Assembly (NCBI RefSeq): GCF_000739455.1
Contig: NZ_CP009211.1
Coordinates: forward strand, 2,379,159-2,443,158
Reading direction: 5' to 3'
Length of the DNA stretch: 64,000 nucleotides
From: Corynebacterium imitans
GTDB lineage: Bacteria; Actinomycetota; Actinomycetes; Mycobacteriales; Mycobacteriaceae
Below the pieces are notes generated by a model. That model was not told the origin of the DNA. It saw nothing but the letters and a program-made list of their open reading frames with translations, and made no database searches. This document shows, piece by piece, positions 37,594 to 45,450 of this stretch. Each line of letters opens with the position of its first letter. Within the stretch, counting starts at the first letter, position 1. A program made the translations under genes and the position numbers.

Positions 37594-38776
37594 ATTCGCG
37601 CTGCTTTGTCAGACCGAGCACGGCCGCCGCGGCGAGGACTGCGCAGCCGAGCGTACCCAGCGCCATGGAGAGCATGTGGTTCGCGCCCAGGGCGACGAGC
37701 GGGGGCATCGCGGCGGCGATGATGAACTGGCAAAAACCCAAGGCGCCCGAGCCCGCGCCGGTGCCGATGTCGCGGACTTCTTCCACGGCGAGCGCGGAAG
37801 CGTTCGCCATGATGAACCCGCCCATCAGCGACAGGACGGCGAAGAAGGGCAGCGCCCACAGCGTCGGGGTGGTCAGGGCGAAGGTGAGGAGGATGAGGGC
37901 TACGCAGGCGTCGATAAGCAGGGCCCCGACGAGCAGCGAGCGCGGGTGCTTGGCGCGCAGAGCGCGCATGTTCAGCGTGTTGGAGACGGGGATGAGCAGG
38001 GCCATGCCGCCGAAGATCAAGCCGTAGGCGGTGCTGCCCAGGCCCAGCTGTGACTGTAGGACCAGCGGCGAGGCCGCGATGTAGGCGAACAGCGCGCCGA
38101 AGCCCAGGCTGCCCGCGAGCATGTAGCCGACGAACGCCGGGCGGCGCAGGCACAGCCACATGCGAGGGAACATCGAGCGCAGCACGCCCGCCGAGCGCTT
38201 CTCCTCGGGCAGGGTTTCCGGCATGCGGAAAGCGAGGATGGCCTGGATGACGTTTAAGGCCACGAGCAGCCAGAACACGCCGCGCCAGCCGACGACGGGC
38301 AACATCGTGCCGCCGATGATCGGGGCGATCGCCGGGACAAAACCGGTCAGCGCCATCAGTCCGGAAAACGCGCGGGCCGCTTGCTTGCCGTGAGAGACGT
38401 CCGGTACCACCGCGCGCGAGACAGCCTCCAGGCAGCCCGCGGCCAGACCCTGGATGAAGCGGGCGACGATGAGCGGCCAGATACCCGGCGCGAGCGCACA
38501 GGCAACCGACGCCGCGAGGAAGACCGCGGAGGCCGCCACGATTGGTGACTTTCGTCCCGTGCTATCAGAGATCGCGCCAAAGACCAGGTTGCCCAGCGCC
38601 ATGCCCAGCATGAACCCGGAAATGGTCAGCTGCGCGATAGCCGGAGTGGTGCCCAGCTCCTCTGTGATCGTGGGCATGGCCGGCAAGTACATGTCGATGC
38701 CGAACGGGGCGACCGAGGAGAAGAACGCGAGGGCCACCAACAGCCCGGGTGAAAGTTTTTGCACGGCAGGTACCAT
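37586..38776 (-). CDS. Bcr/CflA-family multidrug efflux MFS transporter
   Basis: A 396-residue, 12-helix transporter. FGIDMYLPAMP near the N-terminus and a loop 2-3 motif GAISDSTGRKSPIV are characteristic of the Bcr/CflA (DHA1) drug-efflux branch. It overlaps chrA by 8 nt tail to tail. Divergent from the next gene with only 6 nt between starts, so the promoters overlap. The real substrate is unknown. Confidence 0.9.
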   Translation of the reverse strand: MVPAVQKLSPGLLVALAFFSSVAPFGIDMYLPAMPTITEELGTTPAIAQLTISGFMLGMALGNLVFGAISDSTGRKSPIVAASAVFLAASVACALAPGIWPLIVARFIQGLAAGCLEAVSRAVVPDVSHGKQAARAFSGLMALTGFVPAIAPIIGGTMLPVVGWRGVFWLLVALNVIQAILAFRMPETLPEEKRSAGVLRSMFPRMWLCLRRPAFVGYMLAGSLGFGALFAYIAASPLVLQSQLGLGSTAYGLIFGGMALLIPVSNTLNMRALRAKHPRSLLVGALLIDACVALILLTFALTTPTLWALPFFAVLSLMGGFIMANASALAVEEVRDIGTGAGSGALGFCQFIIAAAMPPLVALGANHMLSMALGTLGCAVLAAAAVLGLTKQREFK

Positions 38777-38782
38777 ACCCGT

Positions 38783-39289
38783 ATGAGCACCGAAATGAGC
38801 AACGTAGTGGGCGCATGGAGCGGCATCGCGCTGCCTTCGCGCGCAGATGCTGTGGAGGGCCGTGCTGAAGTGGCGGAGACGACCCTGCGCTTCGGCGAGC
38901 TGGAGCTGGACTACGACGGTCCGGAAGCTTCCGGTGCGTTTACCCCGGAGCCTTTCACGCTGCGCTCGGTGACCACCCGTGTCAGCGGCGAGGCCTATGT
39001 GTTGGCCGGTGCCCTGTTCGGGCAGCGCTCACCGTTGTCGCTTCCGGAGGGTTTGTGTGCGGCCATGCTGGTCGTGGAACCCGGCGCGGAGATCGCCTTT
39101 GCCTGCGACGAGGAGCTCGCGTACGCGATGGTGGCCTGCACCGAGGGGTTGCGCTTTGACAACGTCGCCGTGCCCGTCGGCTCCTTTGGGCGTACGCGAG
39201 AAGGATTTGCAACCCACGCGGTGACAAACACCTCGGAGACGCAGGCGGTGTCTGTGGTTTTGGGCGGCAGCCCGGCGCGTCGTCGATGA
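38783..39289 (+). CDS. Hypothetical protein, cupin-like beta-rich
   Basis: A 168-residue, beta-rich soluble protein without a recognised motif; alternating hydrophobic strands suggest a small barrel. TACCAT lies 6 nt before ATG 38783 (leaderless). It overlaps the following TDT transporter by 4 nt, so they are likely co-translated. Confidence 0.75.
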   Translation: MSTEMSNVVGAWSGIALPSRADAVEGRAEVAETTLRFGELELDYDGPEASGAFTPEPFTLRSVTTRVSGEAYVLAGALFGQRSPLSLPEGLCAAMLVVEPGAEIAFACDEELAYAMVACTEGLRFDNVAVPVGSFGRTREGFATHAVTNTSETQAVSVVLGGSPARRR

Positions 39290-40221
39290 ACCGCGGGCTC
39301 ACCTTCGACACCCTGCCGCCGCCGGGGCCCGCGTGGGGCGGCAGCCTGATGGGCACATCCCTTATGGCAACGCTGATGCTCACCAGCGGGCTGCGCCTTG
39401 TGGCCTGGCCCTTTGCCATCCTGGGCGCGGCGATCTTCGTGCTGCTCTTGGTTGGCTTCGCCGTCTACCGCACCCCGCACTTCCACCAGGACCTCATGGC
39501 GCCGTGGGCGATGTGGTTTATCGGCATCATGGCGCTCGGCACCGCGTGGACCAAGCTCACGGGCGCGCACTGGTGCATCCTTGTAGGGTTTTGGGTCGGC
39601 GCACCGCTGTGCCTGGTGGCGTACGCGAATCAGCTGCGGCGCTTTAGCGGCACGCCGAACTTTGCGTGGGGGCTGCCGTTGGTCGGCCCCATTATGGCGT
39701 CGAATACCGCGGGCTCGATCGCCGAGCTGACCGGGCAGCGCGCCTACTGGGCGCTGGGAATTGGCTGCATGATCCTGGCGGTGATCGCCGCCTACCCGCT
39801 GTTTTTCCGCGTCTATCTTGCGGCTTTTCGCGGCGAGGCTGACATCCATGGCCCTGCCGCAGCGACGACGTGGATCCCGCTGGGGGTGGTGGGACAATCC
39901 ACCTCCGCGATCGCGCTGCTGTTTGGCACCCGCGTGGAGGTTGTGGTGGGCAGCGCCTTGCTCATCCTGGCCATCCCCATGGCGCTGTTTGCCATGTGGC
40001 ACTTCTACCCCGCCGTGCTGAAATGGGTGGACTACTCGCCCGCCTGGTGGGCGTCGACCTTCCCCACCGGGGCGATCGGGGTGGGCGGGTATTCGCTGGC
40101 CCAGGCGTGGGACTTGGACTGGCTCAGCACGGTTGCCACGGTGCTGCCCGCGCTGCTGATTTTGCACTGGTGCCTGTGCGCCGCGCGCTTTCTTTCCTGG
40201 TGGGTTGCGTTGCGGAGGTGA
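39286..40221 (+). CDS. TDT-family (TehA/SLAC1-like) membrane transporter
   Basis: A 311-residue protein with about ten membrane helices. The GP-rich N-terminus, repeated two-helix units and overall size fit the tellurite-resistance/dicarboxylate transporter family, whose members conduct anions such as sulfite, malate or chloride. Coupled to the upstream hypothetical gene (ATGA). The substrate is unresolved. Confidence 0.78.
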   Translation: MNRGLTFDTLPPPGPAWGGSLMGTSLMATLMLTSGLRLVAWPFAILGAAIFVLLLVGFAVYRTPHFHQDLMAPWAMWFIGIMALGTAWTKLTGAHWCILVGFWVGAPLCLVAYANQLRRFSGTPNFAWGLPLVGPIMASNTAGSIAELTGQRAYWALGIGCMILAVIAAYPLFFRVYLAAFRGEADIHGPAAATTWIPLGVVGQSTSAIALLFGTRVEVVVGSALLILAIPMALFAMWHFYPAVLKWVDYSPAWWASTFPTGAIGVGGYSLAQAWDLDWLSTVATVLPALLILHWCLCAARFLSWWVALRR

Positions 40222-40251
40222 GCGGGCGCTCGTACACGTAGTCTGGTGGGC

Positions 40252-41529
40252 ATGATCGTCACAATGCTGTTCACCGTGGAGGGGGCCCGACCCGAGATCA
40301 GTCGGTGCGTGAATGTGGAATCCGACTTGGACTTGAGCCGCCTGGCGCAGATTATCGACGCCTCGCTCGGGTTCTCCGGCGCTGCCGGGCACCTCTTCAT
40401 CCACGAGGACGAGACGAAGCGGGAGGTGTTCGCGGAAAACCCCGGCCCGGGCGAGCGCTCCATGAGCTCGATGCAGGTCGGCGACATGCCGCCGCTGCTC
40501 TACGTCTACGACCCGACCGCGAATTGGAACGTAAGCGTGCGCCGCATCGGCCAGTCCGGCCTGGAGGGCCCTACCCCACTGTTGGTGCACGCGCAGGGGC
40601 CGGACGTGGTCGAGACCGCCAACGGCCCGGAGATGATGACGCGCCTGCACGAGGAGGCCCGCAACCTAGCCGCCGGGCTGCCGCCGAACATGGAGATCAC
40701 GCCGCTGCTACTCGGGTGCCTGCCGGTGATGACCCCGGACCGGATGCTCGACCGGCTCAGCGTAGTCGACCAGGTCGCGGTGGCCACCCGCATGGGTTTC
40801 GTGGGCGAAGAGCTCGACGCCCCGGAGGCGCAGCCACCCCACTTCGACGACCTGCCGGACCAGGACCTGACCATGCTGCTTGACGCCTTCCTCGAACAGC
40901 GCCCCGACCTCAAGGAAATCCTGGACACAGACCCCGACCCGCACAGCAACCCCACGCTGATTGCGGCATTCCAGGAGTTCTTCGAGGACACCATGGTGCC
41001 CGTCGGCGACGGGGCCGTCGATATGCACGCGCCGAAGGGCTTCTCCCCAGTCCTTGCCCAATACTTAGAGGCGCTCGGGGAGAGAGCACCCCTGACCACG
41101 CGCGGCAAGCTGAAGGTCAATATTGTGCGCTCGCTTATCGACGTCCTCGACCTCCCCTCGTACCTCTCCCAGCCCCGCGAGGACACGTGGGATGCCATCG
41201 TGTTCGGGCGCTTCCTGCTGGAAAAGTTGGGCTTTCTCACCCGGGTGGGCAACTCACTGCTGCGTACCCCGGAGGGCACAGACTTCCTTGCAAGTCCGTC
41301 GATCGCGGGCCGTGAGGCGGAGTTTGCCGACGCGTGCGCCGAGTACTTCGGCGACTGGACCTGGGGCATGGTCGTGGAGTTTCTCACCGGCGACCTGCGT
41401 GGCCCCGCCTCGCCTGCGATCGACGATGCCCTGGACACCCTCATGGTCCTGGGCGGGGTATTCGAGATGGGCGATGTCAACGTGATTACCGCGGAACTGA
41501 CCGCAGTGCTGAATCGGGGGCAGGTTTAA
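40252..41529 (+). CDS. pRiA4b ORF-3-like protein
   Basis: A 425-residue protein. Residues 1-100 resemble the plasmid pRiA4b ORF-3 domain: TMLFTVEGARPEISRCV, then LIIDASLGFSG-type spacing, FIHEDE and VGDMPPLLYVYD. The remaining ~300 residues are helical and unassigned. TAGTCT (40239-40244) sits 7 nt before ATG 40252 (leaderless). The family occurs on plasmids and chromosomes; its role is unknown. One dispersed 11-mer lies at 41133-41143. Confidence 0.78.
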   Translation: MIVTMLFTVEGARPEISRCVNVESDLDLSRLAQIIDASLGFSGAAGHLFIHEDETKREVFAENPGPGERSMSSMQVGDMPPLLYVYDPTANWNVSVRRIGQSGLEGPTPLLVHAQGPDVVETANGPEMMTRLHEEARNLAAGLPPNMEITPLLLGCLPVMTPDRMLDRLSVVDQVAVATRMGFVGEELDAPEAQPPHFDDLPDQDLTMLLDAFLEQRPDLKEILDTDPDPHSNPTLIAAFQEFFEDTMVPVGDGAVDMHAPKGFSPVLAQYLEALGERAPLTTRGKLKVNIVRSLIDVLDLPSYLSQPREDTWDAIVFGRFLLEKLGFLTRVGNSLLRTPEGTDFLASPSIAGREAEFADACAEYFGDWTWGMVVEFLTGDLRGPASPAIDDALDTLMVLGGVFEMGDVNVITAELTAVLNRGQV

Positions 41530-41537
41530 GCCAGGTT

Positions 41538-41864
41538 TTAGGCCGCGAGGACGACGTAGAGTCCCAGCCCGCCGAGCACGCACATCGCCAGTGTCATCGC
41601 CGCGACCGCGGGCGTGTTCGGTGCCGAACGCTCGTTGGCCAGGTGGACGGCATCGTGCCGGTACAAGCGCCGGTTCATCGCGATAATCACCACGGCCACC
41701 AGCGCCAGCAGCACGATCACGGTGAAGATCACGCCGGGATAGGCGCTCGACCAGCGCATCAGCACCGAGGAGCACACCAGCATGGCCAGCGCGGTGCGCC
41801 CCCAGGATAACGCGGTGCGCTCCGGCTGCAGGCCCGGGTCCGCGACGGGGATCTGGCGTGTCAC
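41538..41864 (-). CDS. DUF202 membrane protein
   Basis: A 108-residue protein with the DUF202/YidH pattern QPERTALSWGRTALAML followed by three hydrophobic helices. GTG 41864 overlaps the stop of the adjacent DUF202 gene by 4 nt, so the two are coupled and probably hetero-oligomerise. Function unknown. Confidence 0.85.
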   Translation of the reverse strand: MTRQIPVADPGLQPERTALSWGRTALAMLVCSSVLMRWSSAYPGVIFTVIVLLALVAVVIIAMNRRLYRHDAVHLANERSAPNTPAVAAMTLAMCVLGGLGLYVVLAA

Positions 41865-42247
41865 GTCAGGCTCACCAGTACGACCACGGCCGCGATGAAG
41901 ATGCCGACGCCCAGCACCGGCACGATCGCGGGCGCAGGCAGGGGGCGACCGTGACGCAGCGCGCGCTCGAGGCGCACCCAGCGGATCGCCGCGCCCAGCG
42001 AGATCGCCATGGCCAGCACCACGATCAGCGCCGCGATGACGGTGCGTGTGGCGGGCTCGATGCCGGGCAGATCGAAGGCCTCGATCGCGATCCCGCCGGC
42101 GAGGAATGCCAGGGCGGTGCGCGTCCACGCGAGGAAGGTGCGCTCGTTGGCCATGGTAAAACGCGGGTCCGGCTCCGTGCCGTCCGGGAACACCACGCGC
42201 GTAAACCAGCCGCGCGAATCTTTCGGCGGGGTCGGTGCTTGGCTCAT
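41861..42247 (-). CDS. DUF202/YidH family membrane protein
   Basis: A 128-residue protein: DPRFTMANERTFLAWTRTALAFLAGG, the YidH hallmark, then three membrane helices. TAGGGT lies 7 nt before ATG 42247 (leaderless). Paired with the shorter DUF202 gene downstream, as is common for this family. Confidence 0.88.
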   Translation of the reverse strand: MSQAPTPPKDSRGWFTRVVFPDGTEPDPRFTMANERTFLAWTRTALAFLAGGIAIEAFDLPGIEPATRTVIAALIVVLAMAISLGAAIRWVRLERALRHGRPLPAPAIVPVLGVGIFIAAVVVLVSLT

Positions 42248-42261
42248 GCCACCCACCCTAC

Positions 42262-42747
42262 CTACCGCGGCGCAACGCCCAGCGCGAAGTAGGGAACCAG
42301 GATCACCACCGCGCACGCGATGAACATCCACACCGTGGTGGGCGACTTGTGCAGGCGCGCAGCGTACGCGCCGAAAAAGCCGCCCGCGGTGTTGAAGATG
42401 AGATCGTCCATATCGCTGTAGCCCGCGGCAAGCAGGTACTGCGCAGTCTCGACAGACAAGCTGGCGAGAAGGCAGAAGCAGGTGGTGACGGCAACGGAGC
42501 GTCGATAAGCGAGATAGCCCACAGGGAAGAAAAGGGCGAGGTTGCCGAGCAGGTTGAACCAGGGGCCCCACCAGACGCGGTAGTGCTCGAAGGAGACGAG
42601 CGGGTCGAGGCGGATCTGTTGGATCTGGTGTGCCTCGGCGTCCCACACCCCGGGGACGGAAATGTAGGCCTTACCGACGGTAAAGGCGAGCACGAACACC
42701 ACGCTCACCAGCAGGGCGAGCGTGTGCAGGGCGCGAGAGATTTTCAC
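42262..42747 (-). CDS. VanZ-like membrane protein
   Basis: A 161-residue protein with four or five helices and the VanZ-like segments FNLLGNLALFFPVGYLAY, SVETAQYLL and DMDDLIFNTAGGFFGAY. VanZ-family proteins are linked to low-level glycopeptide resistance or general envelope functions. TATTGT is 7 nt before GTG 42747 (leaderless). A dispersed 11-mer (42500) is read as Ala-Tyr-Arg-Arg. Confidence 0.88.
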   Translation of the reverse strand: MKISRALHTLALLVSVVFVLAFTVGKAYISVPGVWDAEAHQIQQIRLDPLVSFEHYRVWWGPWFNLLGNLALFFPVGYLAYRRSVAVTTCFCLLASLSVETAQYLLAAGYSDMDDLIFNTAGGFFGAYAARLHKSPTTVWMFIACAVVILVPYFALGVAPR

Positions 42748-42774
42748 CCACGCGACAATAGCGCCGCAAGCTGG

Positions 42775-43500
42775 CTACTTACTGGTAGCTTTCTCGGGAA
42801 GCGGTTGACCAGAGACTTGAAGGTAGGCGTGCGCGAAAGCGAGCGCACCGACCGGCAGGGTGAAAAGCAGACCGACGACAGCAAGCGCGAGTCCCACCAG
42901 GTTCAGCGCGGTTGCGGCGAGGCTGATGAGCAGCAGCGAGCCGTAGTTGCGCTTCGCGGCGCGGTAGCCCGGGCGGGCGGCCTCCCACACGCTCATCGCG
43001 TCGGCCGCATACAGCATCACCATAGAAAGCACCGGGGTCAGCAGGTTGATCCCCAGGATCCCGCCGACGAGCAGCCAGAACAGGGCGGTCTGGTAGAAGG
43101 GTGCGCCCTGGTTGAAAGCGGGCGCCGTGAAGAGGTCGACCAGCCCGCCGGTGATCACGGTGGACCACGCGGTGACAACCACGACGCAGGCGGCGACGAC
43201 GAACAGGGAGGTCAGCAGCGTTTCTTGGTACTCGGTGGCGCGCACGTCGCCCAGCCGGAAGCGGGTCTGGCGGGCCTGCCGCAGGACGTTGACCGAGCCG
43301 AGCGGGAGGATGAGTGCGGCGATGACCAGCGGAGTAGTCACCGGCAGCACAAGAAAGCTGAGCACGACGGCGGCGAGGCCGACGGCGGTAAGTACCACCC
43401 AGGTGAGCCAGTTTTTCATCGTTGCGCGCCAGGCCCATGCGAGTGCCGCACCCGCGCTGATGGTGTTCGGGGCGTGCAGGGTGCTGGTCTCGGGGCGCAT
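42775..43500 (-). CDS. Integral membrane protein, tandem family member 1
   Basis: A 241-residue protein with about six helices. Shares with the next two genes the segment AADAMSVWEAARPGYRAAKRNYGSLL and a C-terminal AHAYLQVSGQPLP. TATCTT lies 7 nt before ATG 43500 (leaderless). Resembles uncharacterised corynebacterial multi-pass proteins; function unknown. Confidence 0.8.
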   Translation of the reverse strand: MRPETSTLHAPNTISAGAALAWAWRATMKNWLTWVVLTAVGLAAVVLSFLVLPVTTPLVIAALILPLGSVNVLRQARQTRFRLGDVRATEYQETLLTSLFVVAACVVVVTAWSTVITGGLVDLFTAPAFNQGAPFYQTALFWLLVGGILGINLLTPVLSMVMLYAADAMSVWEAARPGYRAAKRNYGSLLLISLAATALNLVGLALAVVGLLFTLPVGALAFAHAYLQVSGQPLPEKATSK

Positions 43501-43549
43501 ACCTTAGAAGATAGCAAGAAGAAGCTGTACGCGGGCGAAATGGTGCGTT

Positions 43550-44269
43550 TTACCCCGAGATTGCAGTGCTTTGCGACGCCACCTGCCGGTACCCATGCGC
43601 AAACGCAAGCGAGACAAACGCGATGATCGGCACCCAGATGAAGGCGGACAGGCGCGCGTACTCGTGTGGGATGAGGGTGCGCAGGTAGATGCCTGCCGCG
43701 GCGGGAATCGCGGCGATGAGGAGCGCAAGGAGCACCTTGTCCAGGTTTTTCGCGCTCGCGGCCAGGCCACAGGTGGCGGCCTCCGGGACCGTAAAGCGCC
43801 CGTCTGCGGCAAAAGTGAAGGTAAACGCGCAAAGCGCGAGCACCAGGGCGAACAGCCCGACAGCGACGTAGAGCGCGAAGAATTCGGGGGCCAAGAACCC
43901 TGTGCTTGCATCCTTCGGCGGGGGTGCCGGGAAGTCACGCAAGCCGACGGCGAGGAAAATCCCGAAGGTCATCAGCGCGTAGACCCCGGCGAAGATACTG
44001 AAGAGTGCCGCCATGACGATGACGCGGAAGAAGCTGGAGACGCGAACGTCGCGGAGCCGAAGGTGCGGGTTTGCCGAGTGCTGCACCGCCACGGCGAGCA
44101 GCGCGGGTGTGCAGATCCCGCCGAGAGACGGCAGGGCCGCGGTGAGCAGGCAAGTCAGCAGTATGACGGGCATCCACAGCCGCCATCCCGTCACCAGCGC
44201 GCGGGCGGCCCACGCGTAGGCCGGCAACACGGCGAAGCCGCGAATCGGCCTGGGCGGTGGGGCGTCCAT
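43550..44269 (-). CDS. Integral membrane protein, tandem family member 2
   Basis: A 239-residue protein with about six helices; the equivalent segments are AADGRFTVPEAATCGLAASAKN and a C-terminal AHGYRQVASQ. It is the most divergent of the three paralogues. It lies 15 nt downstream of member 3, probably in the same transcript. Confidence 0.8.
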   Translation of the reverse strand: MDAPPPRPIRGFAVLPAYAWAARALVTGWRLWMPVILLTCLLTAALPSLGGICTPALLAVAVQHSANPHLRLRDVRVSSFFRVIVMAALFSIFAGVYALMTFGIFLAVGLRDFPAPPPKDASTGFLAPEFFALYVAVGLFALVLALCAFTFTFAADGRFTVPEAATCGLAASAKNLDKVLLALLIAAIPAAAGIYLRTLIPHEYARLSAFIWVPIIAFVSLAFAHGYRQVASQSTAISG

Positions 44270-44284
44270 GCGGTGTGGGGGTAG

Positions 44285-45376
44285 TTAGTACGTCTGCGGT
44301 GCGGACTCGGATGGGACCGGGCCGCCGGAGATCTGGCGGTAGGCGTGCGCCATCGCCAGGATGACCACCGGTGAGGTGACGATCAGGCCGACGAAAGCCA
44401 GCACGGTGCCGAAGCCGATCAGCAGGCCGCTAAGAATGGACAGGCCCAACAGCGGCAGGTAGTTACGCTTGCCCGCGGCAAAGCCCGCCTTCATCGCCTC
44501 GCCGAAGGAGCCGGCGTTATCAGCAGCGTAGAGGGTCTGCGTGGCGAAGAAGGGGGCGACCAGCAGGGACACCAGCATCAACACGCCAACCAGGCCAGCG
44601 ATGCGGCCGAAGAGCGGGCCGAAGGCCATCGGGTCGTCTTCAATCATGGCCGGATCGGTCGGCATCGTGCTTGGGTCAATGCTGGAAAAGATGCCGATGC
44701 CAAAGATCAGGGCGAGGACGAACAGTACCGCAGTCACGAAAAGCCCGATGACCACAGACATGCCGAGCGTCTTACCGTAGGTGGGAGCCTTCACCTCGCT
44801 CAAACTGAACTTGCGGGACAGCGTCTGCTGCAGACCCGCCGACCAGACCAGCGGGTAGATGAAGATGGAGAGCAGGCCGAGCAGGCCAGTCGGCTCGAAG
44901 GTGCTCGCCGCCATAAACACTGCCGCGAGCAGGCCGAAGAGCAGCCAGGTCTGCCAGTTGCCAAACGTGGTCTTAAACGCCCAGGACAGCGCCTCCATCA
45001 CGCGGAGCTTGCCCGTGCCCTTGGTGTGCGTGAAGCCATTGTTCGCCGGGTCGTTGATCGGGTGCGGGGTCGTACCATCGCCGTAGGTGCCGTCGACAAG
45101 CTGCTGGCCGTGGTAGCGCAGCGCCGTAGCACCTGCGGCACCGGCCGCGGCGTTGACGTCAAACTGGTCAAAGCTGTGCTGGTCGTAGCCGTTTTGACCG
45201 TAGGCGTTCTGGCCGTACGAGCTCTGCTCAGACCCGGGCCACGCTGAAGAGCCAGCGTTTTCCGGGTGGCTGCCCGCCGGATTGTCCGGGTAGGGCTCGA
45301 AGCCCCCGTAGGGGCTCGACCCGCCGGTGTCGCCTGCGCCGTTCGGGTTGGTGTTTCCGTCGTTCGGTGTAGTCAT
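44285..45376 (-). CDS. Integral membrane protein, tandem family member 3, with Gly/Ser/Tyr-rich cytosolic tail
   Basis: A 363-residue protein. The N-terminal ~110 residues are low complexity (Gly, Asn, Ser, Tyr, Gln repeats such as YGQNAYGQNGY). The membrane domain follows, with AADNAGSFGEAMKAGFAAGKRNYLPL and a C-terminal AHAYRQISGGPVP. TATTAT lies 7 nt before ATG 45376 (leaderless). The tail may mediate protein contacts at the membrane. Confidence 0.82.
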   Translation of the reverse strand: MTTPNDGNTNPNGAGDTGGSSPYGGFEPYPDNPAGSHPENAGSSAWPGSEQSSYGQNAYGQNGYDQHSFDQFDVNAAAGAAGATALRYHGQQLVDGTYGDGTTPHPINDPANNGFTHTKGTGKLRVMEALSWAFKTTFGNWQTWLLFGLLAAVFMAASTFEPTGLLGLLSIFIYPLVWSAGLQQTLSRKFSLSEVKAPTYGKTLGMSVVIGLFVTAVLFVLALIFGIGIFSSIDPSTMPTDPAMIEDDPMAFGPLFGRIAGLVGVLMLVSLLVAPFFATQTLYAADNAGSFGEAMKAGFAAGKRNYLPLLGLSILSGLLIGFGTVLAFVGLIVTSPVVILAMAHAYRQISGGPVPSESAPQTY

Positions 45377-45450
45377 GCGGCCGATAATAACAGCCGATTC
45401 GCACACCCCGCCCGCCCACAGGAAGCGGACAGGGTTCGCGGAGTCCGCGC

